From the NCBI GenBank assembly GCA_030544235.1, contig CM060484.1, positions 14,429,031 to 14,493,030 of the forward strand: a DNA stretch of 64,000 nucleotides, in the 5' to 3' direction. A program made the translations under genes and the position numbers. Within the stretch, counting starts at the first letter, position 1; the number at the start of each line of letters is the position of its first letter. Source of the DNA: Lepturacanthus savala. Its lineage: Eukaryota > Chordata > Actinopteri > Scombriformes > Trichiuridae. The notes below the pieces were generated by a model, which had not been told where the DNA came from, did not search any database, and worked only from the letters and a program-made list of their open reading frames with translations. Below are positions 12,366-30,932 of the stretch, in pieces.

Positions 12366-13110
12366 AGTATTCCTGACTTTCACATACACCACAATTTCCT
12401 TTTCCTCTTTTTTCTTTTTTTTTTTTGTAGATTATAATGTATTCGATAGATAAAAGCTGTGACGTGCTCTCTGCAGCCTTTTTACTTTACAGTAAAGTTC
12501 TACGAAGAGTATTTGTAGTAAACCTTTGCATTGATATTCTAAATATGTAAATATGTTTAAATATTTTAGTTTGTAGTCAGTTTATATTCAGTACATTTTG
12601 GGCATGAGTCTAAAGCCCTGGTAACAACACTGCACGGTGACATAATAGAATAGATAGTGATCATATACAAGTGCAAAGCTGTTATATGCACTTTTGGGTT
12701 CAAAGTAAATGTTTTGATAAACATGCAGGCAGAAGTCCTGGTGCACTATCTGCAGAACATCTGAAGTAGGGAGAGGATTCATGAAATAAATAGACTGACC
12801 TTTTGCATTGATTTTTTAAATACATAAAAGTGTTCATATCTTTTAGAATATTCCTTTTCAGTTTGTGTTCCATTTATAGTCAGTATATTCAGTTAATGAA
12901 TAAAACCGCTGCATGGTTTCACTACAGAATAGATGTAGTGACTATATATGAGTTCAAAGCTTGTATATGCACCTTTAGGTTCACATTTTTAGTGTATTCA
13001 TGACTTTCACAAACACCACACTTTCCTTTTTTTCTATACCTTTCTTTCTTTGATGGACATTTAAGTGTATTTGATCGACTATCAGCATGATCTATTTGAT
13101 ACAAAAACAG
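12366..13110. repeat. Imperfect local duplication
   Basis: Two modules recur. One carries TGACTTTCACA(T/A)ACACCACA followed by a T/C-rich tract (12373 onward and about 13000 onward). The other carries TAGTCAGT..ATATTCAGT and later GAATAGAT..AGTG..ATAT..G and TATATGCAC (about 12572-12705 and 12876-12981). The order is A-B-B'-A', suggesting an old tandem duplication with later loss. No gene lies within. Confidence 0.5.
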
Positions 13111-16100
13111 GCAGAAATCCAATGAATACATCAAATGCTGCTTTGTGGCCTGCATACACAACTAAAGCAGATGACACTTTTCACTGTGGCATCTTCTTAT
13201 AGAAGGAAAAATGACATGTTTCTCTAGATTACAAATATGTGCCTTACAAAGACCCTGAGCCTTAAAGAAGAAACGCTTGAAAAAAACACATTGGTTGCCT
13301 TCAATAGTGGTTCAGCGTATTTGACAGGTCATCTGAGAAATACGGACACAAATCTGCACTATAACAGCACTTGTCGGGATCTGCTGCTTGCGTGCAAAGC
13401 CCACTAATGTCTACTTTAAGACAAATGTGACAGCGCTAATGGGAGGGAAAGGAATTGACTAAATCTCTATCGTGCAATCTTAATGCCAGATTATATCAGG
13501 ATTCCATCAGACATCTGTCATGCGAGGAGCTGAGTAAGCAATATGAGTTTCACAGATGACAAAATGAATCTGTTGACCTAAGAAGTGTAGAGAGATGGTT
13601 CAAGATTTGTTATATGTTTGACATGTTGCAGCAGAAATAATAAAGGATCTGCTGCTGTGGGTGGTTAGCTTTCACTTGTTATGCTTGTTGGAATGATTGT
13701 ACTGTAGGTGGATTATGACTGAGATAAAGATAGTCAGTTATTTACATTTGATATTACATTATATTGGAGGATTTCTTAAGTATTGATTTTAAAGTTAAGT
13801 TTATGAATAACTGAGCTCAAAAATGAAACCGTGAACAGCCCACAGCTCCACCCATGTATGACAGCGCACTCTTCACACCATGTTTTGAGGACAGCGTATA
13901 CATGGAAATCATGACGCACCTGCACAGTGAACGCTGCCTCTTTCCCCTCTGCAGCGCTGCTGTTGTGCAGCTCAGCCTGGAGTCTAACCTCCCTGTGGAC
14001 GGGGGAAACAAATGAGAATTTTCCTGCAGGGCTCAATAAAGTATCATGATATTATATTGCATCATCACACGTCTTATTCTTGGCATATCCTGCACATCAG
14101 CATCTTTTGAGTATCACGATCTATCATCTGCGACTGCTATTGAGTCTGTGCCGAGACCAGAACCCTTTCATGCATGAATTAATAAATCATAAAGTTATAT
14201 TTTTTAATGTTTGTTTTTGCTCCTGAGCAATCTTGAGATGTTTTTTTTTATTTTTTTAATTTATTTTTTTTATTTTAAAGGAGTCAGACATCTGTTATCA
14301 GACATCAAATATATTTTTTTAAAACAATGCCTATGAAAATCAGGATCTACCCGTTGATGCATCAAGTCGACTGATTCAGTTTTTACCTATCTATCTAAAA
14401 TATTTACCTATTTTTTAATCAGTGTTTACAGAGAATAAAAGGATTAAACATATTCCTGAGGTTCTTGGTAATTGCTCCTCTCGGATTCGCCACATTTAAT
14501 TCAAGATGCAATCTCTCAAAAGATAGTCAATGACAACAATTGACCCTTAGGGTACATGCCACCTTGTATTTGGACAAATTAAATAGCTCCGAACAGCGTC
14601 CAAATGTCTGTCCATTGTAGTGGACACCAAGCATGAAAGGGTTAATAACAGCGATAGCACAATCAGAGGAGCTAGCAACGGTAGCTGAACCATAATAGAA
14701 TTACACCAGATCCCTTTCATATTTTATTTGAGGATAAAAAATAAAATGAAAGCTTATGTCATCTAACAGACAGTTCCAGATTGCACAGCTTAGATTAAAC
14801 AGGCTGCAGAGGTCGTCTACTCAATCCATTAAATTACAAATACATGTTTTCTACCTCTGACTTTGTTAGTCAGCCTGAGTTCTATCTACTTTTCACAGCG
14901 TGACGGGAGGAAGCCTGACTCTGACCGGCCAAGTCGGCTCTGCAATCTGTCCACATCCTTGTCCTGATGAGACACAGAAGAGAGAAGGAGGATATCATTA
15001 ATAGAGTTATGGCAACTGCAACAAAAAAGTCAATTCATAAGGGATTTGCCTTAATCTGGCTGGGTTTAACGATGGCAGGATTATTTACTGTTATGCAGGA
15101 GGCTTTAGGTGTCACATGTCCATGGAGTCTAGGATAGGGATAGGGCTCCACATCAGAGGGAAACCTCCGACATCCATTCGCCCTCCAACTGACCAGATTA
15201 CAGTTTACTTTGATGATGACTAACCGGTACTGAACGACAAGGATATATATGCACACGGTGTAACGAAAAAGCATAAAAAACTATGCATTTATAAGCAGGT
15301 ACAAAAAGTTCACATCTCTAATGCAAGCATATTCTTGTGGAACAAAATTTACACTAACATAGATTATTGTGATGTTATATTTGGATGAGAAACCTCTGTT
15401 GGAGGTTGTTTTTCACTTAAATAAATAAAGACAAGTGCCTTAAAACACGTTGTACTGTGATCTACAGCCTATACCTCCAAAGCACAGAGAAGAGGGGGAA
15501 TTTTATTCTGGATGACAAAACTAGTGACCTTCTTTTTGGTGTATAGTGTTCAAATTAGATGTCATCACATGAGACAGGCTGTCAGACCAGATCCAGCTCA
15601 TTCATGCGCAAACACAAGTCATCCGCCCCTGATTAAACATAATCCAACAATATTGCATTGTATATTGTTGCGAGCAGATCTCCGAGAGAGAAGATTCATC
15701 CACAAAAGCCCCGGACTACTGACTGCTCTCTTCCTTTATAAACAGATGATATAACCCGCCGACACAATGTCATGACCTGTGCTGCGGTTATGTAATCACA
15801 TGTCAATTCCTTCCTTGACATCAGAATTTAAAACTCTCCTCACGTACTGGCCAAATTCAAACATCAGACGGAAAAGTAGCAGTGCACATTTTTCAGGCAG
15901 GAATTCTGCTCATGATTTTGTCAGGATACATGTGTCATAATTTGTGGAAAATAAGTAGATTTACTCAAGCGTCTGAGCAAAGAATAAATCTTAGACGTAA
16001 ATTTGTCTTGGCCGGTCTAAACAGGAGGAATTATTACAGCAAGAAAAATGTTTCACTGTAAATGTTCGAGCCTTTCTTTTAAAGGTCCCATATTTTACAC

Positions 16101-18262
16101 TTACACTTTTTCTGTCTTTTTTTTTTTAGGTTTTTGGTTTTGATTCCCTAACAAGATCTATGTGTTGTCTTAATGCAGTGATTTTCATGTCAATGACCTT
16201 TCAAGTCACAAAATCCAATTGATGTTTGCTTTAAGAGTTTTATAATAGAAAATGAAACTGCCATAATTTAGATTAAAGAAATAAATGACTCAGCGAGTAA
16301 AAGAATATACCATAAAATGCCCATATTTATATAATTTTCCATTTAATTGATTCACAAAATAAATGTATTTGTGTATTATTGTGATTTATTTGATTTCCCA
16401 TTTTATTTATTAATGTATTAATATATAAATGGATGTATTTATATATGTATTTAGCCTTCCCATTCATTTTCACCTCAGTATATAAAATGGAAAGTAAAAT
16501 TTAAAATCAAATTAATGCATGTGCGATGGGAAAATAATAAACAAATAATAGGAAATAAATACTATTAAATTAAATAAATGTATTTATTCATCATAAATTA
16601 TGGCAGTGCTGCGTCAAAATGGTCCTACATTCTGTCATTGTCGTATTATAGTGAAAATAAATTCTTCAGGCACCTTCTCAATGAGCCTGGAGGTCCCTAG
16701 ACCTTGTTTAAATGTCCCATATCTATGATGAGAGTTGAGGTGGGACACAAAACTATCAGATGCAAGTCTGCTGTTCGTCATCATCGCTTCAACTGCTGGT
16801 CAGGGGAAGTAATTATTACTACATCTCATGACATTACCTTCATTAGAAGATGGTAGTAATCATCTGTCACCACTTCCTGCCATTTAATAGACCAGTCAAG
16901 TAATAGAATATACTTTATCACTGAGAACTGACAACCATAACGTATGCCCCTACAGTTAAATTATAACCAATACTAATGCAAAAATCAATCTTTAACCAAT
17001 CAGACAAGTGGATTGCAGCTCCCAGTCGTGGTTGTCACAATGCAGCTGATGCGGGAAAGTGGTGGTCTGTCACCTCGGACCAGTCGGTTTCATCAGTGGC
17101 CAAAGTGTTTTCCACCGCACACACAGAGGCCACTCGGTGCACAGGAAGAACCGTTTCACCAGTTCAAGAAACACATTAGATGGAGTGCAATGATTTTTGT
17201 CTCATCAGCACTGACCCCTTTACAATAATAGCTTTGCAACATATGCTTGTTACACATAACCTCGTGCATTCCAGTGAAGGTTAGCTTCTTCATGAAAGAT
17301 GTTCAGCCAGCGTTAATTCGCTGCACATATGGCCTTTTTATTTATTACAGTAATTACAGTATGACGTATGCGATCAGTCACTAATTGACGCAATATCTGG
17401 AAATTAAGATGGCATATTGTAATTGACACTTCATTAGCAAAAATAAATGAGAGGATGCGATGTGATTTATGGATCAGCTCTTTAGCTCCATTGTGATATT
17501 GACACTAGAACTCCGTTAAATCGGACATGCAGGAGTCTCTACAGCTCTTATAGGGATCTGTTAATTGTGTTAATTTGACACCAGGAAGAAAACTTACACA
17601 ACATGTGAAATCTGAGTAAGAAAGTAAAAGCAGTTAAGAAAAAAGCAAAAGATTTCTCCCTTGCTATATAGATGACAGTCTAGCATTTTTTCTGAATTAA
17701 AACACATACTACTACTAATACTAATACTACTGCTTCTACTACTCATAATAATATGCAATGCAGCTCTCCACACACATTGAATATACAAGGAGGTGAGGGC
17801 ACAAATTATGTTTGATCTTATTTACCTATTATTTAGTCTGCAATGCATGCATACCAGTTCTCTAATATAAAACAGTCCACTCAGGATAAACTGATTACCA
17901 CTTGGCAATCCAATCAGAATGACCATTTATCTTTTTAAATTGTCAGTAACCGTCTATGCGTGTCTGGTGCTCCATCATTCTAATGGGGAGTCCAGGAATT
18001 AATTATTACACATATCCTCTCTACTGTTAAGTGGAACCTCATTATATGGTAAAATTACTCAGTATATAGAGAATCCTAAAGGGGAGAGTGGTGAGTGTTA
18101 CGTGTCACACTGGAGCACATCACAACAATGTCACAGGGCATTAACTGTCACTCCGAAAACCAAAAGCATAGCTTCAATGTCATTATTCTTTCTTTCAGTG
18201 ACCTTTTATTAACTTGGACCTTAAAGATCCATCCAGACATTTTTAGGACATAAAAATAAATA
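13111..18262. other. Intergenic stretch, no gene recognised
   Basis: AT-rich sequence without coding similarity. A retrotransposon-like 3' terminus (CCTGCAGGGCTCAATAAAGT) is seen near 14020-14043. A repeat related to the hAT element of intron 5 lies at 16250-16640. Sequence around 17340-17510 has many TAATTG/CAATTA motifs and could be regulatory, but there is no direct support. Confidence 0.65.
16250..16640. mobile_element. Diverged internal copy of the intron-5 hAT-type element
   Basis: Shares with 50424-50830 the ordered phrases GAAACTGCCATAAT, AAATAAATGTATTT, TGTGTATTATT, CCATTTAT, TATAAAATGGAAA, GGCAGT and TCTGTCATTGT. The terminal CAGTGGTT repeats are not recognisable here, so it is an end-less relic. 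Confidence 0.5.
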
Positions 18263-18280
18263 CCCCCCCCCCCCCCCCCC
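18263..18280. repeat. Poly-C tract
   Basis: Uninterrupted run of about 18 C. Confidence 0.95.
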
Positions 18281-18296
18281 TTACCTTGTTAAATAT

Positions 18297-18500
18297 CCCA
18301 AAAGGTCCCATATTATTATATACACTTTTTTTTTAAGTTTTGATACCTCTTTTGTGATATATTTGCAATTTAAATTACAAAAATTCAACAATGTGGTTTT
18401 AGAGTTCTCTCTCAAGCACCTCACTGGAGCTCCAGAAAGTACAGGTCTCATGAATATTCATGAGCAGCAGGTGGGTGAAGCTGTGTACATTTCTGAGATT
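18297..18500. mobile_element. Relic of a GGTCCCATATT-type repeat
   Basis: Starts AAAAGGTCCCATATTATTAT, matching the terminal motif of the TTAA-flanked MITE at 52124-52405 (complement AAAGGTCCCATATTTT) and a similar start at 16082. The opposite terminus is not clear. Confidence 0.4.
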
Positions 18501-19304
18501 TCCTGAGTGTTTGAGGCATTAGGCTTTATTATTATTATTATTATTTAACCCCTAGGCCTTATCTAGAGGAAAATGGAAATTTTAATTTGGCATCTACTCA
18601 AAAATCTATGCATCTGCAAGTTTCATTTCAAAAAGTTGAATTACGAGACACCATATATGTCTCCTACTCCCAATATTATTATAATGTAGAGGATTCATAT
18701 ATACACACCACACTTGTTGTTTACTTGTCCATGATTGGCTCCACATTAGTTGTGATGTCACAAACAACAACAGTAGGTATATTCCTTAAACGCCAACTAA
18801 GTTCACCATAAAAAAAAAAAAAAAACATTGCTCCTTCAGCAGATGAATGTTAAAACATATTTTTAACTGAGGGAAAAAAAGAAAGGAGTGGGACTAGCCT
18901 GATATCCTTACCTGTTTGTTATGTCCCGTTTTTGTCAACTATATCTGTCATACATGAGGCCTTGACCTTAGGTGGTTCATGTTGTTGTAGGCTGGCATTT
19001 CCGGGAAAGCATTAATCCCGGCTCATTCAGACAGATTAATGTTGGAGAGCAGTGGAGTCAGTCTGGTGACGGGTTATTGTATGTCGTCCTTGATGCAGTA
19101 AAAAGATAATCTGCCGATCGAGCCCCTTTAAGAGGAGCCGCCGCTGCTGCTGCTGCAGCATGAGCCGGATCAAAGCCGCTAGTCATTCAACATGGATTCA
19201 TACAGTGTGAGACGGTGAAGATATGGATCTTCTCATGGGATGATGCATTCACAGTAAAGTGTGTCATATATTTGGAAATTATATCATAGTAAATGTAGTA
19301 CAAT

Positions 19305-19579
19305 AAAAGAAATTAAATTGATTAATTGATAAATATAGAGTTTTTTTCCTTGGGACCAATTACTCCTTGACAAAATCTAAATGTCTAAATTGTGCAAACG
19401 TAAAATAAAGTCTTATGCTACAAAATGAGGCTACAAAGTAAAACAAAAACAAAAGATTTAATAACGACCCCCACTTATCTGATCATATCACTATTATATC
19501 CAGATTTTAAGCTCAGTTGGATAGAGGCATGTACACTGTATTTAAAGGGCAATTGCTGTTTTTATTTTATTTTATTTTT
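19305..19579 (+). repeat. Direct repeat copy 1
   Basis: Shares TTAATTGATAAATAT, GACCAATTA.TCCTTGA, AAAAGATTTAATAAC, CCCACTTATC.GATCATAT and TATTTAAAGGGCAA in the same order with 21555-21800. It runs directly into the fold-back structure that follows. Likely fragments of one interspersed element. Confidence 0.65.
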
Positions 19580-20610
19580 TTACAAATTGGACCTTATTTT
19601 TGAGATAAAATACTGCCACTTTCTCACCCATTTCACTTTTGAGTCATTTGGAGTGTTTCTGACAACATTGGATGGATGATGTTTATTTAACAGGAGTGAA
19701 CAGGCCACTAAAATGTAAATGATACCAATAGCAAATGACAGACATTTGCTATTAATATACAGATGATTACTATTCTCATTTGAGTCAGGAATTGTCCGTA
19801 ACCTTTTTTTAATACAACTTTATTAATATAATTTCAATGTACAATTTTTCAATTGAACATTTGCTATCTAATATATAAATAAATAAAGAAATGATCATAA
19901 TAATATAAATTTAAAAAATTAAAGAAATAATAATAGATAATAAGAAAGGGTATCAAGATATGCACATAATAATAGTAAAAAAAAAACAAACAGCCGAGGT
20001 AATTTTAATACATTCTATATAGTTCTTAATTTCAGTTTTATTTGAGAAAATTCAATCTGTAAAAGGTGCATATTTAACAACTGGCAGAAAACCAAAGCTA
20101 CAAATCCTACGACATGTTTTGACCTGTGATAAACCTGCGTTCCTCCCAGTTGTGATCAAATCAAACAACAAGCAGGGCAAGGGTTAGTGAATGAATGCTC
20201 ATGGCCCTCGGTGATGACATCATCAGGTTAGGTCCATTTACAGATTGGGTTTTCTCAAGACACAAATTTTATGTATATATAATATGCCAAATGTTATTCA
20301 ATTGTAAAATTGTTGAATGTACATTGAAATATTCCTAATTACGCTGAATTAAAAAAAAACAAAAAAGGAATCATTTTCTCAAGTCCTGACTCGATTAAGA
20401 ATAGTAATCGTCTGTATATTAGTAGCAAACATCTGTCATTTGAGAAAAGGTCACATTTGTGTCATTTACTGGCTGCATTTCAGTGGCCTGTTCACTGCTG
20501 TTAAATGGATATCATCAAATCCAATGTCGGAAACACTCCAAATGATTTCAAGGTGTAATGGTTGAGAAAATGGCAGTATTTTATCAAAGAAATATGATCC
20601 GATTTGTAAA
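19580..20610. repeat. Large fold-back inverted repeat
   Basis: Sequence 19580-19790 reappears as its reverse complement at 20384-20610, for example GGAGTGTTTC against GAAACACTCC, CAGGCCACT against AGTGGCCTG, and CAGATGATTACTATTCT against AGAATAGTAATCGTCTG. Similarity continues inward (19825-19870 against 20285-20340: TTCAATGTACA and its complement). The arms of roughly 200-300 bp are diverged, and a spacer of about 400 bp separates them. This is a foldback/MITE architecture; no transposase is present. Confidence 0.75.
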
Positions 20611-21520
20611 AAAAAATCAAGACTCAAAAAACTCTTTTATCACGTGAGTCTTCTCTTGTAAAGACGTTACATTGTGCAGATTGAGCTCCTGTATGTTGAA
20701 AAAGCTGATGTAGTTTGTTTTGGACTGTCAAGCTTAGCCATCAATAACCCCAGTGGCATTTCTAAAAGCTTCTCCACTCCCCAGACGCTCTCACTGTTGT
20801 TTCTGTTTCACCGTGTGTTGACAGCAGATTTGGGGGGACTGCAGAGAGGACAAGGGAGGAAAATGAAAATGCAGTAAAGGGCTTCGGAGCAGAAATCCTC
20901 CAGGTGCAATTGATGGAAAGATTGTGTTCCATGAAGGAGATGACGAACAGTATCTGACAGTTCATCAATAGGTGTGTGAGTGGCGGAGGTGAAGCAACGC
21001 GACGGGCTGAGAGATAAAGAGTTGAGGTGGTGAATTAATAATATTCATGGTGAATTTACTCCATTCTGACCAAGTTATCCCTCAGCTCTTTCATGGGCTT
21101 TGCAGGGAATGTGTGTGTGTGTGTACGTGAAAGAGCGAGCATGTGTGTGAAGATAACAAGAAGACTGTGACCTCTGCTGTGAGGTCAGCGTGGACGTACA
21201 GCGGTCATAGCTGAGGCTAAACGCTATGTGAAGGAAAGGTTAAAATGACTCACAGCACATCTGGGTACCACACGCAACAGAACGAAAAAAAAGAAAAGAA
21301 AAATGTCTCCTTGTCTTCAGAGGGATCCCTGGAGGAAGAGGAGAGAAAAAGCTTCTGCAATGCTGCAGAGATGTAAAGATTCAGAAACAATTATTATTAG
21401 TTCTTAATTATTTGAGCCATGAAAAACAATAATTTGCTGTTTACTGTCTATTCACAGATAAATTGAAAGTAAAAACTATTAGTCCCAGAGTATGTTAACA
21501 ATATGATGCACAAACGTGAA
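20611..21520. other. Intergenic stretch, no gene recognised
   Basis: Unique-looking sequence with a short GT tract near 21110-21124 and A-rich runs. There is no coding similarity. Confidence 0.6.
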
Positions 21521-21521
21521 A

Positions 21522-21852
21522 CAATTCAATGAATGAATGAATGATTTCAACAGAAAAAAACAAAATTAATTAATTGATAAATATTGTGTTTTCCTGCTGT
21601 GACCAATTAATCCTTGAAAAAATCGGAATGTATAAAACTTAAAGTATTATTCTACATAAGGCTAAAAAATCAAAAAAAATCAAAAGATTTAATAACAACA
21701 CCCACTTATCGGATCATATTGGATAGAAACCTCTATCTAAACCTCTATTTAAAGGGCAAGCGCATTTTTTTTCTCACAAATTTCACCTTATTGTGGAGAT
21801 ACTGCCATGCAATTCAATAATTGAAGGAATAAAGTGATTTCAACAGAAAAAG
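21522..21852 (+). repeat. Direct repeat copy 2, flanked by a duplicated 40-bp segment
   Basis: The segment 21555-21800 is the second copy of 19305-19579, without the fold-back arms. It is bracketed by two similar segments (21522-21559 and 21810-21852). Both contain CAATTCAAT, a GAA/AATGA-rich part and the identical TGATTTCAACAGAAAAA. The bracket is longer than normal target duplications, so a local tandem duplication is equally likely. Confidence 0.6.
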
Positions 21853-28308
<6,456 letters not shown>

Positions 28309-28336
28309 TTTTTTTTTTTTAAATGACAATATGTCG

Positions 28337-28364
28337 TTTATTTTCTATATTTTAAAGGTTTATT
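28337..28364 (-). terminator. Candidate hcn1 polyadenylation signals (two AATAAA)
   Basis: On the minus strand two AATAAA hexamers occur (complements at 28359-28364 and 28337-28342). They are followed about 16-28 nt later by an A-rich stretch (T run 28309-28320 on the plus strand). A TGTAAATA motif overlaps the upstream hexamer. The arrangement fits a cleavage site near 28321, although the genomic A tract could also be incidental. Confidence 0.35.
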
Positions 28365-29767
28365 ATTTACAAACAAAATAAACAAAAAAAACTCAAAAAG
28401 ATTTTTTGACAAACACTGTTTGTCTGCATATTGTTGTAAGAAAGTTTACATGTACCTTTCTTTTGTCTGAATCAAATAACCAACCGATTCCTTTTTTTCT
28501 CTAAGCCTTGGAATTACATGAATGAGCTGAACAATGACCATGTGAGCGGGCTTCAGGAGGACCCAGCAGCTCCTTGGAGCTCCTGCCCCTCCCTCCACTT
28601 ACACACATCATCAGTAAACATATGAAACCTGTGGTCGCCAAAAACCAAATGAACATCTGGTTTGTCCTCCGTGGGCATTATTCTCACTTCTTTTTGCATC
28701 TCTTTTTTTTATTATTATTTTTCTTCTCAAACCAACAAATCAACAAAACAAAAAGAAATATACCAATATATGTGCTGGTTTGTTGAGAGTCTCTATACTG
28801 CTAATGTGTAAGCTCATTCGATTGTGTTGTTTGTCACCATTAATGCCCGTTCCAGTATGTTAGTTATGATTCTTATAGTGAAAAAAGCACATAGTTGGGA
28901 AGCTCTCCCTCCAAAGGCAAATATCAAAAACAGCACAAACCAACAGTGCTGCTATCCATCTCGACTGTGTACTAGTTCCTATACACTATGGCATATTCAC
29001 GATTAAGCGCTCTTCGTTGTAAATAGAACATCTCCCCCCTTCATCTAGAACCTCTTTCAGGATCAGGGCAGCACAAATTCTCGGGGATATTGCTTCCCTT
29101 ACTAACTCATTCAACATCTAACCTAGCTAAAACAAACCTTTTTCTTTCTTTTTTTTTATTAGTAAATCAGAAAGTGCAATTTAAAAACAAAGACAATGAC
29201 TTAGAATGTTTTGCTTTGGCCAGTTTCCTTCCACACAGTATTCAACCCAAACATCAGTGGCTAGCTACAAAGAAAGGTATAAAGGTGCTCCAAATTTGTA
29301 CAATGTCTCATTGAACATGGTATTACTGCTGAAGATTGCACTTTTTTTTCCCCCTACTGTACACGACCTCATTAAATATTCTATATAGCTTGACTGCGAA
29401 TGTTAGAAAAAAACAACCTGCTTCTAGGAGTTCACATTGTAAGTAAAAGATACCAATTGGATAAACTGAGACATTTGGCCATCGTCGTTGCTTACTCCTT
29501 TCCCGTCTAAAAACACTGAGACATAGAACACAGAGTATATTAAGAATGAATGCGCAGTTGTGTGCAGAAGTGGCTCCCCATACGCACCGAGCTCACACTC
29601 ATAACGAAGGATGGAACATGGCTATAGTTTAGGCACAAATACTTAAGAATGTCCATGTGAAAAGTCAATGCTTCTGTTCACACACAGGTAACGTCTAGGC
29701 AGACAGACAATGAACAAAAACATAATCTAAACATTACATTTAACGTCAACATTTTTGAGATAGTATC

Positions 29768-29793
29768 TTTTTTTTTTTTTTTTTTTTTTTTTT
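29768..29793. repeat. T26 tract (A26 in hcn1 mRNA sense)
   Basis: Homopolymer inside the probable 3'UTR. In mRNA sense it is an internal A tract able to prime oligo-dT, so cDNA ends here should be treated with caution. Confidence 0.9.
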
Positions 29794-29884
29794 AAGTATT
29801 TGTGACAGTGCATGCTTTCATGACAGTGGTGGGTTGACTGTATTGGTACACTATCGACACAATCTGTAGCGAAGAATTGTAATC

Positions 29885-29906
29885 TTTTTTTTTTTTTTTT
29901 TTTTTT
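29885..29906. repeat. T22 tract (A22 in hcn1 mRNA sense)
   Basis: Second internal A tract of the probable 3'UTR, about 90 bases from the first. Confidence 0.9.
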
Positions 29907-30571
29907 AAATGGTATCTCAAAAGAGCTTAGTCACTTTGAACTGACGGGGCCATGAAAACTGTGACTCTGAATGCGAAATTCTGTGTTAACGGGAGCGGAA
30001 TACGCTAACATTCCCCCCTTTGACTCGCTTTAAGAGGACCGCAGGAAAGGCCTCGAACACAACGCACAACCTACCCTGCTGCATGTGCGGGCAGATGGCC
30101 TGTAAGCCGTAATGGCTGGCTTGTTTTAGTGGAGTCATCTAATTCTTTGGTTATTGCGAGATTCAAAAAAAGTTGAATTCCTTTACAGTAAGAGTCACAA
30201 TATTCTTGGCTGACCTTGCGCCCCTTTGCTCGACGCCAGTCCAGGTCAGTTTAGAGTACCTAAGCCCACATAATGGATTTACATGAGATAGAAACCTTAA
30301 TGCAAACCAGCGCTTTTCCCATTTCTCACACGAAAAAATGTCCCCTGCACACTTGAGTGACTGGATACCCGAAATGTCGTGCCAGGCCCTTCAACCACAG
30401 CTATTGTTCCTTCTTAAGCCCCGCCCCCTTTTCGCTCTGTGCTCCAATAACAGCTGAGGAAGCTCTGTACCAGAAAGACACCTACATCCACTTTCCCCTT
30501 TGCATGTTTAAAAGAAAAGATATAACTAAATAAAGTCACATTACATTAGTGTTACATAATTCATGGATGTA

Positions 30572-30932
30572 CATTATCGTTCAAAAGTTTGAGGTCACTT
30601 AGAAATTTCCTTATTCTTTAAGGAAAAGCACTGTTTTTTTTCAACGAAGATAACTAATCAGAAATACACTATACATTGCTAATGTAGTAAATGACTATTC
30701 TAGCTGCAAATGTCTGGTTTTTGGTTCAATATCTACATAGATGTATAGAGGCCCATTTCCAGCAACTATCAGTCCAGTGTTCTAATGGTACAATGTGTTT
30801 GCTCATTGCGTCAGACGGCTAATGGAATAATATTTTTTAGTCATTTTACAATGCATGGTGGTAAATAAAAGTGTTACTTTTCATGAAAAACAATAAATTG
30901 TCTGAGAGACTGCAAACTTTTGAACGGTAGTG
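30572..30932. mobile_element. Tc1/mariner-type MITE inside the probable hcn1 3'UTR
   Basis: 361 bp between TA dinucleotides (30570-30571 and 30933-30934). The left end reads CATTATCGTTCAAAAGTTTG and the right end complement CACTACCGTTCAAAAGTTTG, a near-perfect inverted terminal repeat. The interior includes GAAGATAACTAATCAGAAATAC, shared in reverse with 56179-56621. No transposase. Same family as the intron-4 copy, and widespread in fish. Confidence 0.85.
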
